This document shows, in pieces, positions 1 through 12,515 of a DNA stretch of 64,000 bases. The first letter of the stretch is position 1, and each line of letters begins with the position of its first letter. A program made the translations under genes and the position numbers. Under the pieces are notes generated by a model that saw only the letters and a program-made list of their open reading frames with translations, was not told where the DNA came from and searched no databases. The stretch is from Rhynchospora pubera (taxonomy: Eukaryota > Streptophyta > Magnoliopsida > Poales > Cyperaceae), in assembly GCA_028095005.1 (NCBI GenBank), contig CM051459.1, forward strand, positions 19,330,699 through 19,394,698. Direction: 5' to 3'.

Positions 1-2330
1 AAGAATTAAGATTAGACACATAGTTAACTAGTTATATCATAAAGGAATAAGGAATCAAAACATGGTATTTAGCCCACAGGCAATGCTATGTAGGAACTTG
101 ATTCATGAAGTGATAATGTTTTATTACATTTAGAATCAAAGTACAATATTTAGCCCACAGGTAATATTATGCAGGAAATTAATTCGTAAGGTTATGCACT
201 TAGTTTACATCTGGTAAATTGAGTATAAAGGCTAAGTCTCAATATAAAATATAAGCATGTATCGGTTCTACTTTCATAAGGAATAGCAGATTTCTATTTA
301 GAATTGTTATATTCCAATGTTCCTAAATTGAGGATAATATTCATAAGATCTTGGAGGATGTATGTTTCCTTCATTCAAAAGACATTGATCTTGCTATCCG
401 GAAGGATCAACCAAGAAAACAAATTTTGAGAATGAGCTTTTGAACATGGATTATTGTGCACAGTGGAAGCGGTTTAACCGCTTATAAGTAATGTTCATAA
501 AGGTTAAGCTCTCTCTATTAATTTGTGGTTTGGTTGAAAGCATAATAATGAGCAAGTCTTAATTAAGACATTAGATGAGTAATTTGTCTATTTGGATTAG
601 ACAATTGTAATGACACTCATCATGAGGTTAAAGTTCTTAGTCTTATTACCGTTACCGTTGTGCGAAAGCGCATGATGAATGTAAAATGTAATTGCTCAAC
701 TAAAGAGACTAGGAATGTTAATTTCTAGAAAAATTATCAGATTAGTGGGAGCGATCAATTTAATGATCATACAGGTATTCCCTCTAATGTATAATTGGAT
801 TATATTCTTTCAGGTTTTATGAATATTGACAATCCAATAACTGGTATTTCACATTGGCCAATGATACAATAATAGATCAAGTTGAATATTTATATTCAAT
901 GTTAAGATGATCTAATCATGTGATAAGGCCAGATATTTCTAGTGATTATGTAGTTTATCTACATGACTCTTATTAAGGTATAAGTGTTGAGCATGGTCAA
1001 GTTACATTTTTACAAGTTATTAATTGCAGCAAGTTTACATTCTTGTATAATGCCAAAAGAAATTGACTTATATAAGATGGATCAACTACATTGAGATATA
1101 ATCTCTTGTATAAAGGAATGATTCACTTCATGTGATTTTGGCATTGGTAACTCATTTTGATTTTGAGTTAAATTGGATGGATAAAAAGACTGCATTTGTA
1201 ACGATATTCTAGAGGAGATGGTTGTATGAAAAACCATAAGGTTTCTTCTCTAGTGGTAATAAGAATTTAGTGTGCAAGCTAAAGAAATCCATATAAGGAT
1301 TAAAACAAATATCCTACATGTAGTATTTTGAGTTCTATGAGGTCATTTCTTCGTGAAGTTTTGAAGAAAAATATCATGAATTATTTTAAATACTATAAGG
1401 TCAGTGGGAGTCAAGTTATTTCTTGTTTTATATATGGATGATAAGGACATAAGATGATTATGTGAGGTAAAATAATTTCTTTCTAAAATATTGATATGAA
1501 AGATATGGGTGAAGTCTTGTTTGTTGTAGGCATACAAGATCCATCGAGATAGGAATCAAGGTTCTTGATTTATCTCAACAAGCATATATCAATAAGGAAT
1601 TAGAAAGATTTCAGTTGAAAATTATATTTACCGATTTTAAGTGTCTATTTAAAAGACAATCGATTCAATTCGAATCGATATCCTCAAATTAACTTAGGAA
1701 ATGGATAAATGGTTTAAATTCCATGGACTTTGGTAATTGAAGCATAAAGTTTATTAAGGTTTATATAGACCTGATGACATAGTTCGTGTCAATGGAATAC
1801 TAGACCATTATAAAGAAATCCAAGAAATAGACCACTAACAAATTGCTAAGAAATTAAGTAATGAAACATCTTTAAGGTACTAAAGATAATTTGCTTATGT
1901 ATCAACGAACTGACTAGTTTGAGATATGTAGGTATAAAGACCGGCTTAGTCAATTCTTGTAAATCGAATTATGGATATATTTTAGCCAGTAGGTCTATGC
2001 ATGAAGTGTCAAATAGACACTTATTGCTATCTCAACTATAAAGTGGTGTTCATTGTGTGTTTTGAGATACTTTCCATGGTGGTTGAGGAATTTTATTTCA
2101 GGACTTAGAATTATGGTTAGGAATAAATTTTTCTCTAGAAAATGTATTGCTCCAAGAAATCTCGTTATTAGATTAATGAAATGCAAATTATTTAATCTAA
2201 TTTCATGTTCAAGAGAGACTAAACGTTGGTGGAAGGAAATGTTTGAAATTCATTTAAATGAAAGGACCATAGCGCATATGTGCATATGGTTTGGCTTAAT
2301 TAAATGGTCAGGTCTGCGCAAGTAAATCCA
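1..2330 (+). pseudogene. Decayed Ty1/copia retrotransposon pol region (reverse transcriptase and RNase H remnants)
   Basis: No long reading frame survives, but translated fragments in copia order are visible. Around 1270-1310 the plus strand encodes VCKLKKSI(stop)GLKQ, matching the copia reverse transcriptase motif VCKLKKSLYGLKQ. A degraded form of the YVDD region follows near 1430-1445. Near 1530-1615 there is GIQ followed by LDLSQQAYI and KELERF, as in the region after the copia RT core. Near 2088-2115 the peptide WLRNFISGL corresponds to the copia RNase H segment. Stops and frameshifts occur throughout. At 66-97 and 149-180 a roughly 32-bp segment (core TATTTAGCCCACAGG) occurs twice, about 83 bp apart. 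The 5' end lies outside the window and no LTR could be paired. The family assignment is by motif recognition; the clade is not resolved. Confidence 0.75.
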
Positions 2331-3712
2331 AAGAAAAAAAAATTGCGTTGGTTTTTTGCGAGGAGATCGTTTATCAACGATTCGGACAGAATTTAATTAA
2401 GTCGGCAGAATTGATTAAACTGATAGTTCAATTAATTTTGTGAGATGCATTTGCACCCTTTTAGATGTGATCTCAGCCATTAATTATGCATCTATCAAGT
2501 GATTGGAATTCTCTTATATACTCAATAATTCTGATGGATAATTGTTGGAGTATCATTTCTCTCTGTCTCAAATTAAGGCACCATTTGAGAGGAACAGAGA
2601 GAGGAGAAGGGAGACGAGGTCAGGACCGATATTCCGGAGTTCACCATCAAGGCAAGGGAAGCAGTTCGGTTCTGTAGTGCTCTTCTCGGTGTTGTTCTCT
2701 ACAGGAATTCTACAAGAGAAAGCATGGCTGGAGGTAATCGATTGATATTGGTTTATTCCGCATTCAAGGTCGATAATTTGCTAACAGAAAAAAATTATTC
2801 ATTTTATTACTAAGCGATCCAAACGGCTCCAAAGAAAAAAGTTGTTTATCTGAACATTTTTTTTTTCCTAGAGGCGGAATTATTTCTCTTCAATCATGCC
2901 ATGCTTGTTTATTGTTTTCCCAATAGGAAAGAGACACTGCTCAAGATCCATCTTACTTTCCATGCATATCGCTGGACCTGCCTACCATTTAGCATCGGAT
3001 TAATTATATTCTTTTAGGAGAATTGTTTAACTAATCCTCTATCAATCTAGTCAATCTTCTTGGAGAATTTTTTATTTTGTCCGTAGTTTGTAATACAAAC
3101 AATCAAAATTTGATGTATAAATTTACTTTCCATCTAGCTTGTGCTAAGATCAATTATAAGCCATGATTTTGTAAAGAAATTTGGACATGGATAAGTATAA
3201 CAAGAATTTAATATCTCAATTCTTAGGATTAGCAAAAACGAATTTTATAGCAAAACGCATATAAATTAGACGTAAAGTTTAAACTTTTTTATTTTTATAG
3301 AAATTTAAGTTCATCCTACTTAAAATGCCAAACCGTCAAATTATATCTGTCTGCGTCGTTATACTATATTTTCTTGTTAAAGTTCATGAAATGACTCCAC
3401 AAGTAGTTATAGTTTAGTCAACCTTGATATACAAGGGACTTTGCATCTTTTTTTATCCAAAGCGTTTTTTGAAGCAATTTTTTTTTTTTGTAACATTTTG
3501 ACTGATGAAAAGGAGACGTATAAATAGTTGACATATAATTCATGAAAAATTGAAAACAACTACTAGATAAAAAAAGAAGGACAATGAAGAATTAGCCTTT
3601 GATCTTAGTAGCTAAGAACAACACTCTTCGAGGAGATATTATGGGTTGTTTATTCGAATTAATGGAAATATATTAAAGGATATTTAAAGTTAAAATATTT
3701 TAAATTTAAAAC
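2331..3712. other. AT-rich intergenic stretch, possible copia LTR debris at its start
   Basis: No convincing gene is seen. The first 300 bases directly follow the copia RNase H remnant and could include a decayed 3' LTR, but no TG...CA pair or second copy is present in the window to prove it. Short reading frames near 2486-2745 overlap purine-rich sequence and have no recognisable domain. Confidence 0.4.
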
Positions 3713-3855
3713 TTATTATTATTTTCATAATAATAATAATTATTATTACTATTACTTTATTATTATTATTATTATTACTACTACTACTACTACTTTTATT
3801 CTTAATATTATTATTATTATTAATACTGCTACTGCCGCTACTATTACTACTACTA
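3713..3855. repeat. Compound trinucleotide microsatellite (ATT/TAC)n
   Basis: Interrupted runs of TTA/ATT change into TAC/CTA units and back to ATT. The tract is noncoding and lies in AT-rich intergenic DNA. Confidence 0.9.
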
Positions 3856-4800
3856 TGTGCGTTTGATCTAAATAATCACGAGTCAAATTTTAAATTTAAA
3901 TAATAAAGGACAAACATAAATTTGACTTGGAAACATAATTGTATAAAGAAATGGCGAATTGTATTACTTAATATAGTTAATACTCATACAGATCATTCAG
4001 TGATCAAGATCCACAAAGTTAGCCACCTACCACCCTATCTAGGTCGTCTATTGATTTTTAATCATTTAACGACACTGTGCACTATTGAAAAAAAAAAAAG
4101 AGCATTGCACATTTTTCTGATTTTAATGCATGTGACATGTGCGACTGATCCTGCTCACAAGATTTCTTAATTCCTGGGAAAAAAATGTTTCTAGTCGTGA
4201 TTTTTTGTATGGAATGGCAATCCCTATTCAGGAGAATTTAATTACTTAATTTTTATTTAAACCTTCCAGCTAAGATCTCTCTGAGAGAATTGCAGACAAG
4301 TTGAATAATTTATCTGGATGCAACCTACATGTGCGTAATGACTGGGGCCACCCAAATAGTACCCAGCCACACTTGTATGAAACACAATAATAAATTGCTT
4401 CTGTTCTGGACAGATTGTTCTAGCTGCAACTGTTCTACCAATCAAAATTAGCAACTGTTCTTGTTTAAGGAGATTTTGAAAAACATGGTACAACAAGAAT
4501 CTTTTAAAATAAATGGTTCAATACGACAAATGCAAACTGACAATAAACCTTCCTAACAACGAAATAAGTACCTTGCCTCATCCACTAACGCACACTGCAT
4601 GTACAGAATTCTCCGCGCCATTGAATTTACTGTTTAATATATAGTGGCATTTTTTGCAACAATCTGTATGAATTTCATGAAAGAAGGAATCGTCGGAACT
4701 GCATTGAGTAATTGTGTCAGCCCGGCGATGGGTGAGAATTAATTTTGGAATAGACCAATTTAGAAACATATATATGACATTTTCATATGTTTTCTTTTCC
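3856..4800. other. Intergenic DNA without recognised features
   Basis: Only short unconnected reading frames occur (up to 82 codons), with no domain, splice pattern or repeat structure that I can support. Confidence 0.4.
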
Positions 4801-4811
4801 AATGCAGTATA

Positions 4812-5563
4812 TTTTTTTTTTTTGAAAGCTCAAATGCCCGTAGGCTTAATCATTAAACAGCAAGCCTGACGGCTGCTAAAGCTCAAACAATTACATGGCA
4901 AATAAATACTAGCACCTGGTATCTACGATAAAGAAAACACAGCAACAGCTACCACCTTACCAAAGTACCAAACTAAAGAAACCAAAGCTAAAAAACAGAA
5001 ATCGAAAAACAGCATCCACTAAACCTAACAGGATTGAAAATTAAAACAGCAACACTAAACCAGGTGCAAGTACCAGAGAAAAAAACAAAAGAACATAATC
5101 AAGGAGGGGTTTCCAGCACCCTTTGGAAAAAAGTAACATCCAGCGTATCTGAAACTTGATTCTCTTGTGCAATCCATAATCTTGGTAGTCCCACATAGCT
5201 GACTGTCCTCTTCCTTGCATAATTTGCCAACAAATGCGCCTGCTGGACAGCTAATCGTGTGACATGCTTAACCTGAACTGTGGATCCTAGATGTTGAATC
5301 ATCTGAATTATCTGCAATACATCATTGTGGGCCCTCCAGCTAGGTAAATTATCCACCTCATTTTCATTAATTGCTTCCACTAAGTTAGAGCAGTCTGAGA
5401 AAATCTCAACCAGCTGACCATGGCAATTGTTTTGTACCAACCATAGCACTGCATCTCTCATTGCCATAGATGAAATACTTTATTAAATTTCATCGGCAGG
5501 AATCCAGTAACTGCAATGTGCCCATAAATGGTTTTAATTACTAAGCAATGGATAGCAAAAGAA
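4812..5563 (-). mobile_element. 5'-truncated LINE (L1-type) tail
   Basis: On the minus strand the sequence ends in a poly-A tail, seen as a T-run at about 4812-4823. It carries the C-terminal RNase H piece of a plant L1-type LINE at 5099-5467. The flanks read AATGCAGTATA (4801-4811) and AATGCAATATA (5564-5574), an 11-bp candidate target duplication with one transition. This would make the insertion about 750 bp long, a typical length for a 5'-truncated LINE copy. The 5' limit rests only on this duplication. Confidence 0.65.
5099..5467 (-). pseudogene. LINE ORF2 C-terminal RNase H-like domain fragment
   Basis: This 122-codon open frame resembles the RVT_3-type RNase H domain found at the C-terminus of many plant LINE ORF2 proteins. 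The acidic segment EIFSDCSNLVEAINE near residues 21-35 contains the SDC that marks the family's catalytic aspartate. The later stretch HVTRLAVQQAHLLANYA (about residues 68-84) matches the family's HV.R..N..A..LA motif, although the usual Asn is Gln here. The reverse transcriptase and endonuclease parts are missing. It ends with TGA and is followed by about 275 bases of 3' UTR and a poly-A tail. It is a dead 5'-truncated copy and not a host gene. Confidence 0.7.
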
Positions 5564-7140
5564 AATGCAATATACTGCCATGCAATATACTGTAACTGTG
5601 CATGAACGTACGGCTACGTGATTATGCAGAAAGAAATATAGGTATCTATTGCAAAATTTGATATATTATTATTTTTTAAAATTATATGAAGTTCATAATT
5701 TTACAAGCATGTTTTTATCAAACCGCTACGCTATAGAAAAACAGACAGTATGAGCAATTAATATTGCCCACCTTTTCATTGCAGTACAAACACTGCCTTC
5801 ATGAAGTCAGTAACCGAACAGACATATTTTCTGCACGTAGACCAAGCGGTCTGTTCGAATATCCACTAAATCCAACATATAAACGACTATCAGAGGAGAT
5901 GTGTTTATTTTGGCTGTGGCAATGTTACCACTAAAACGGAATAAAAGAATAGATTTGTCATTTGTGCTTCTATCATCGTACATTTTTTTTTTTTTTTCTA
6001 GCTTGAATAAGGAGGTGGTTGATTTTAAAATGCTCAATACTGGACTGAGCCCATTTTGTCCTTAACGTGAGGAGGCAATATCAGGCCAGATGGGACCTGG
6101 CATGTCGCCTTTATTTCAGGTCCAGTTTACTCACTTTGGGCTAATCATAGTCACCAACTCAAGTCAAAAGTTAGGATCCTCCACTTTAATCCCAAGCAAT
6201 GAAAAGCTGAAGTGCTGATAACTGTTAGCAGATCAAATGTTGGTCCCATACTCCCATTACTACCACAAATTTGCCAGAAACATGACAAGAAAGAAAGTAA
6301 ACTTCCTCAGAAACTAACAAACACTTTGTTCTTTGTGCAACACGCACTATAGTTATATTTATACAGCGGGAAAAAGCAATGACATATAATTTGCTAACAA
6401 GGATCTCCTACTTTGCAAAATTGGCAATTTGTTTTATAGGTGACTAAAGAATACGAGCACTTTCTGTCCTAAAGTAAACACTTTGTTGGAGTTAAAAAAT
6501 GCAATCCAACAAAAAATATGGAAAAAGATAAAAGGTGGGACCACAATATATATAAAGTTCCTTATTTTTTTGGTTTTTTTCCCCCTTCTGACTAATCAAT
6601 CAATATTACGGTCTTAGAAAGATGAATTCGTGCCATGAAATGGACTGACAATTTTAGGGTCAAAATAATGTCTAAAAAGAAGATCATTTGGATACAAGAT
6701 GTGATGATGTTGCGCAATGCTAGTCATATTTAATTGCGTCAGAATTGAATGATTTATAGGGAAAATACCACTCTTGGTGAGCATGTTATCAGGAACCAGT
6801 ATTTGATCCAAACAAAACGAAAAGATAATTTCGTATATTGCCAAAATATCGAAGCTCGTGTTCAGTTGTACAACATAGCAATCTAAAGACCAGTCAGGTA
6901 GAAAGAGAGGAATAATTCACACAACAAAAACATGGATATTTCTGAACTTAAATTCTATTAGTTTCGGACATGCACCAGATCAAAATATCCGATTAAACTA
7001 TGAAGAAGACCAAAAAGAAGATCCACATTAAATGATTATTAGTGATCCTGTTAATTATCTCTATCAAAGCTTAACTACCCAATTAATATTATATTTACAA
7101 AAGATCTAGCATTATTAATTGCCTCTTGCACTCAACTTAT
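5564..7140. other. Intergenic and 3' flank of the DUF863 gene
   Basis: No gene is recognised. The part next to 7141 should contain the 3' UTR of the minus-strand DUF863 gene, but I could not place a poly-A signal with confidence. Poly-T and poly-A runs (about 5983-5998, 6565-6580) are unremarkable. Confidence 0.4.
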
Positions 7141-10004
7141 CTACCTCTTTGCACCGCGGCGTCGACTCTTTCTAGTGCCTTCTCTGACAGGTGGGGTCCA
7201 GTCATCTTGGTCAAAATTCCTCCTTGACCTGCCCTTTCTCACCTCATACCCAATTAAATGTAAATCTTCGCATATTTCGTGTCTTGAGAGGGAAACCATT
7301 CCTGGTAAAACATCCCGTTGAAAATCTCTCAACCCTCTTCCTCTCCTCAGGTTAATTGTACGTGTATTCTTAGCATTACTCTCTATATTGAGTTTGTTAG
7401 GAGGAATCCATGTGGCATCATCAGCTGTCTCTTCTTGTAGACTCAATGTAGCTAATACAAATGAATCATCTTCAGAAGTGCACTCTTCAGAGAAGCCAGC
7501 TGTTTCTCCAATTGAAAATGATTCAAATTTTTGTTCCTGGAAAGATAGCAGCGTGTCAGCCGCAACAGCTATGTTACTATCCATCTCCTGTCCCGAATCT
7601 GCAGTAGTCAGTACTATATCGCTGTTAGTGGTTAGGACATGGCTCGAAACAGTGTCATCCTCACTTCCGGTTACATCAGGTTCGAGCAAAAGCTCTTTGA
7701 CGCAGTCAGGAGGTGAGGTTGTGTGTAGGTCCGTACTCCCAACCGATGTATTTAAGTTAATAACAATTTCCCCTTTTACAACTTTCAGGTCCTTCTCTTG
7801 CCTCCCCTCTTCTTTGCAATTCTCTGTGGCAGAAACAGCGGTGAAATTCGCAAGGACAGTAATGGAGGAGCCTTTGGAAGACCCATTAAGAGACTCAGAT
7901 TGTTTTTGAGAAAGGTTTCTGGCATCAAGCAGACATGAGTTAGTAACATCATGTTGGATTTCTTCATCTTGAGCAATATTGAGGTCTATTTGAAATGGCT
8001 TGTCAGAAGTCATCTCCTCTTTGTCGGGAGGCAGCTTCATAGGAGTGTTATTCTCCTGAGCACTTGACTCTGAAAGGGGAAACGTAAAAAAAATAAGAAT
8101 AAAATCAAAGAAACATGCAGAAGTTTCAGAATTCTTTAATATAGACAGAAAAAACATTACTTTGACTATTATAAAATAAATTGTTAGATGTGATCTAGCT
8201 AGATTAGTTCCACTACGTGCATATATTATGTACATAACCGCTATACTCCAACACTGACTTAACATGCTTCAAGATCTGAAACAATTGACAGGGACTGTCC
8301 AAATCAATCAATCCTATAAAGAAAATAAATAACCGCAGGGAACATATGTATGTATCTAGTGCTAAGACTTACAGAATGTATAGTTGATGTATCACCCAAA
8401 ATTTTTAATTTAAATTTGAAGTCATGTAGGGTGCACAAAAAATGGGTGTATTGGCTATATTTCATATAATAAATACATCATTTAATTGATAGAAATGGAT
8501 GGTGTATGATTGTCTGATTGCGGGTACAAGGGAGCTTTATTTCCGGTGCATGTATACAGAAATATCCCTACGGGACCAGTTCACAGGACCCTGACCTGTA
8601 CAAGTGAACCACAATGATAATATTTGCCTCCAGCGCTACCTAATCCATGTTAAAGGAGGGTTTCAATGTGTGTGGGTAATGCAGCAATATCATAAAATCA
8701 TATAAACCTTAGTGCTTGATTTAAAATAATACAATTTCTGAGGAATTACTTGATTACAACAAAATTTATTCTTCATATCAATTTAGAGAACTATGATCAC
8801 AGAAATATACAGGATAATGCATAGCTTGACCCAAGAATAAATGCACAGGGGTAATAATATTTCCATAACTATCATTGCATCTGTTTTAGACAGCAAGTAT
8901 TCTAATGAGTACTAGTTGGTCTAGTTTAATTCTAATACAATTGCCAATGTGATTAATTGAGGCCAATTGGGAGCACCATTCATGCTCACACCAAGACACT
9001 GCCAAATAACTACTAAACCATAATAAAAAATAATACTGTACATATGCAGTTCCAAATTTCCACTCGATCTCATAATTATGTTCCTGGATTGATCTCAATT
9101 TCACATAATTTTTTAGCCATTGTAAGTTATTATAGGAGAATTGAGAACCAATTATAGAGTTTCACAACTCCAGAGGTCTAATACCACTAGGAACTGTAAT
9201 CCAACAAACAAGTGTCCTTATTAAATTGTCTTTATTATCATTGCTTTTATGTGTAGAAAATATAAAGAGAAAGCACATACCAAGACCAAATTGCACACTG
9301 GCCCTCGAGTTTAAGTCATCATGCAGAGAAGTATCACTGGAATCAACCCAAAATCTCCCAACTTTATCTTTGCCTTTATTTGTCAGGGCCTGACAGTCGG
9401 AGAGGCAAATAACCTCTTCTTCTTCTTCATCAGATTCCAAATTGATTGGCTTCTCCAAATCAATAACCACATTTCTTACTGTTTTACCCTTTCCACTGCC
9501 TTCCCCGATGTCAAATTGACACCTGCTGAAATAATTCTTCATTTCGAAATCAGAACTGATATTCCATTGTAGCTCTCTCTCCTGGAACAATGGATTTCTT
9601 CAAATTTAGATTAACAGTTTTTAGAAGTGAGAAAAAATGTATTGCAAGAACTCATCCTTTGCTTACCGATAAGGATCTTTGGTGGGGATATGATAGATTG
9701 GATTCTCTCCAAAAAAGCTCATGCATCATATTTTTCTGGGTCCAGTAGAGCCTATGCAGTTCCCTAACCTGAGAATTGCATCAAATTAAATAATAATAAT
9801 AATAAAACTACTTTCATAAATAAGTACTGAAAAACAAGAGAATAGGAAGCTCTCAAATTGAAAAGAAAAACAAAGTACCTGTTCTCTGAAAAGAATTTCA
9901 TGGTGTATAATTGCTTGCCTAATCTCATCTTTAATTGAAACATCACTAGAGCACGGCGAACAATCGAGATTCAAGTCAATTCCTCTATCCATCACAGTCA
10001 CCAT
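7141..10004 (-). CDS. DUF863-family protein (four coding exons, 485 aa)
   Basis: The spliced model is complement(join(7141..8069, 9281..9581, 9667..9768, 9879..10004)). All introns have GT-AG ends on the minus strand, with phases 0, 0 and 1, and the reading frame stays open from ATG at 10004 to TAG at 7141-7143. A second in-frame ATG lies four codons in (MVTVM). The N-terminal region contains an EAIIHHEILF-like helix (IRQAIIHHEILFREQ) running across the first splice site into VRELHRLYWTQKNMM, the hallmark start of plant DUF863 proteins. Exon 3 has an acidic stretch of five Glu residues. The C-terminal 70 residues contain RRGRGLRDFQRDVLPG, then SLSRHEICEDLHLIGYE and basic clusters (RSRR, KSRRRGAKR) that could be nuclear localisation signals. 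At 485 aa it is shorter than many DUF863 members. The biochemical function of the family is unknown; a nuclear location is inference. Neighbouring genes give no clue. Confidence 0.85.
8070..9280 (-). other. Third intron of the DUF863 gene
   Basis: This is a 1.2-kb intron between an acceptor at 8070-8071 (minus-strand AG after a pyrimidine-rich stretch) and a donor at 9279-9280. It is AT-rich and holds no recognised nested gene or transposon. Confidence 0.75.
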
Positions 10005-10570
10005 CTCTTGATTACTCCATCACTCTCTTGGATTGCTTCAAACAAGAAACGATCCTTCCAGAATTCGGACAGACCAAAAGAAGCTAATTATAAATAACAT
10101 AAATTAATTCTATATGTGTAATACTTTGATCTTACGACGGCAGGAGAGGAATCCAAGGGACCAAAAAAGTATAGCTTTTTAGGGGTACAAATAATTGTGT
10201 ATACAGAAAGAAAGAAACGAGCTTTTTCGCCTTATCTTTTTTCTCTTTTTGATCTGCTACTGTAATCTCTAAGCGTCACTTGTGTGTTTAATTTCTAATT
10301 AATACAAAAAAAAAAAGATAACCAGGGTGGAGAAAATAAAAGAAATAGAAATGGGATTGGGATGGATACCTTGTGTTTATTTTGAGTCGGCGTGTGATCT
10401 GAAGCTTTGGAGTGTACGGAGAAAACGAGAGAGAAATGTGGAGGCCGTTTTTCTTTTCAGTAATAAAGGAGAAGAGGATACAGGAGATTAGTACTGGGAA
10501 AGCTGTCATGCGAGAATAACTATCAGAGAGGAGAGTATCTTTGTGTTTCCCAAAATGATCCTATCACCTG
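10005..10570. other. Upstream flank of the DUF863 gene
   Basis: This should hold the 5' UTR and promoter of the minus-strand gene. A two-codon upstream ATG (ATG GAG TAA on the minus strand, 10020-10012) precedes the start codon, out of frame. I could not identify a clear TATA box or a 5'-UTR intron. Confidence 0.4.
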
Positions 10571-10788
10571 TCCCACCCGTCAATCCGACTATGCTGTTGC
10601 GCGACACAGCGTGTAGCGCACTACGAGCCGTCTGATCTTGATCGGACGGTTCACTTTTTACGAGCCTATCAATCTAGGTTACATGCACGGGGCTCCCTTG
10701 TCCATTGGATCTTAATCAGACGGCCAGCGTACCGCGCGACACGCTGTGTCGCGCGGCAGCGGATCTGAATTTCCCACCCGTCCATCCC
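10571..10788. mobile_element. Foldback MITE, MULE-like, with about 10-bp flanking repeats
   Basis: A segment starting GCTGTTGCGCGACACAGCG at 10593 is matched in inverted orientation by the segment ending at 10760. The arms are about 50 bp with few mismatches and include GCCGTCTGAT. The 3' arm also contains a perfect 25-base palindrome (11-base arms, CCGCGCGACAC / GTGTCGCGCGG). The sequence TCCCACCCGTC lies on both sides (10571-10581 and 10772-10782), fitting a MULE-type target duplication. It is GC-rich compared with its surroundings. The superfamily is inferred from the duplication length. Confidence 0.7.
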
Positions 10789-12459
10789 GGAGTAGAAGTA
10801 GAACAGAAGAACTAATTGCGCCTCCCAATATTTCCTCTCAAGTTCGAGATCCCCACATGAGATAGTATATAATAATAATAAACGTAATTTTACGATGAGA
10901 ATTAATTTTTGAACTTTGATCATAATTGTTCATGAATGTTAATGAATTAATTTTATTTAGAAATGAGCGGTTAAGATTAAAATCTTATTCAAATATTGTA
11001 CTCGTAGAATTTTTCAATAATATGATATTATTGTAGTTGAGTATATAGAATAGGGCCAAGATAGTGGGTTTTCTTTTTTTTTGTTGGGTGTTCCAAAATT
11101 GGTTAATATATTATATTTCGATTCTTCTCATTTATTTTTCAAAATAGAGTAGTATGTTTTAATAATATATGTTCCCTTTTTTTTCAAAGATTAATTAGTC
11201 TTTGTTTTTTACAATACTAGACCATCTATATTTGTAATCTTATCTTTATTTTTGCTTGCTTACTGTTGTTTTGATACTTGTGTTTTATGTTAGTTCATAA
11301 ATACTGTTCTGTCACATTGCTCGCCAAAAGCACAAAACCAATGGTTAACATTTTTAATGATTAGTTTAGTTTCATGTATAATTCATATTTAACACAAAAA
11401 AGTAATAGTAAATGTTAGAAATAACCAGTCATTAGCGTTACTAGCTAGTGATTGGTGATGACAATTGGTAAATAAAATTCCTTTACCAAACGGAAGCCAC
11501 TCATACGCTTGTTTACCAATAAATAGATGGAACAGTTTGTCATACTTTATATTTAATCCTTGAATGTAAATAAATCACTAAATTACTCGGTCTTGAATTA
11601 GTAATGGAAATGGTATCATATTCCAAGATAGTTGCACTTTACTTTTAAAGTTTATAATTATTCCAAAATCTAGCCAATGAAGCATTGATGATGATTTAGC
11701 CTTTAACCAAAAGACGATGATAGTTTAGAAAAATATCTTTCTACAAAAAGAAAGGTTTGATTAGTTCCTTGTTAAAGAATCAAGGGTACATCGGTCATAG
11801 CACTCAACACGTGGGGCCTCAAATCCTTGTCCTGCAATGTCCTCGCTCATTTAACAACTTTTATTTTAACAATAAGGCATGTAGCTATTAAATAATGACA
11901 GTTGGGTCGGGTATCTGTATGTGTACGTCATACTCGTAAAGTAAGATAAGAGACAAGGAAATGCAAATGGAGAGGATTGAGATCCCGTGGAGATAAATGA
12001 GATAATTAATTCACCAACATCATACAGATCTACATTAGTAGAAGAACTACCATTATGATTTAAAAATAATTATAGCATACGTACTTCCAATTTTTATGGT
12101 ATGATATGTGATATTTAAAATTTTAAATATGTTATTCGAATTAAAATGTATTAACAGTACGTTTATTCTTCGTAATTCAAGTCCCTACGTAATTTTATTG
12201 TTCACCTATCGAAACTCATGATTAAAAGTTTAAAACTTAATCGTAAAAAATTAAACTGTCTAATAAATTTTTAAATTGAATCAAAATTGATAGATATCAT
12301 ATTTAGGTATAAAAATATAACTACAATTTTAACTTTTTTTTGTCAATGATTGTAAAGATATTGAATGAATGTCTCATGAAAGATGGGGACAGCCGGACGG
12401 GGGGCTGAACTAATTCAATTAAATGCCATCTGAGAATTGAAATATATGAACTATCATCA
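10789..12459. other. AT-rich intergenic DNA
   Basis: I see no gene, repeat array or transposon ends in this stretch. Confidence 0.4.
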
Positions 12460-12468
12460 TATTGTTTA

Positions 12469-12515
12469 GAGAAATGCTAGCGTCCCATATATGGGACGCA
12501 GCCTCCTGTCCAATA
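12469..12515 (+). repeat. Left terminal inverted repeat of the MULE
   Basis: It begins GAGAAATGCTAGCG and is matched by the inverted right end GAGAATTGCTAGCG. One base differs over about 47 bp. Confidence 0.93.

Noticed and set aside
7388..7909. A 173-codon plus-strand frame
   Set aside because: It lies antisense to the last exon of the DUF863 gene, which has a supported splice model and family motifs.
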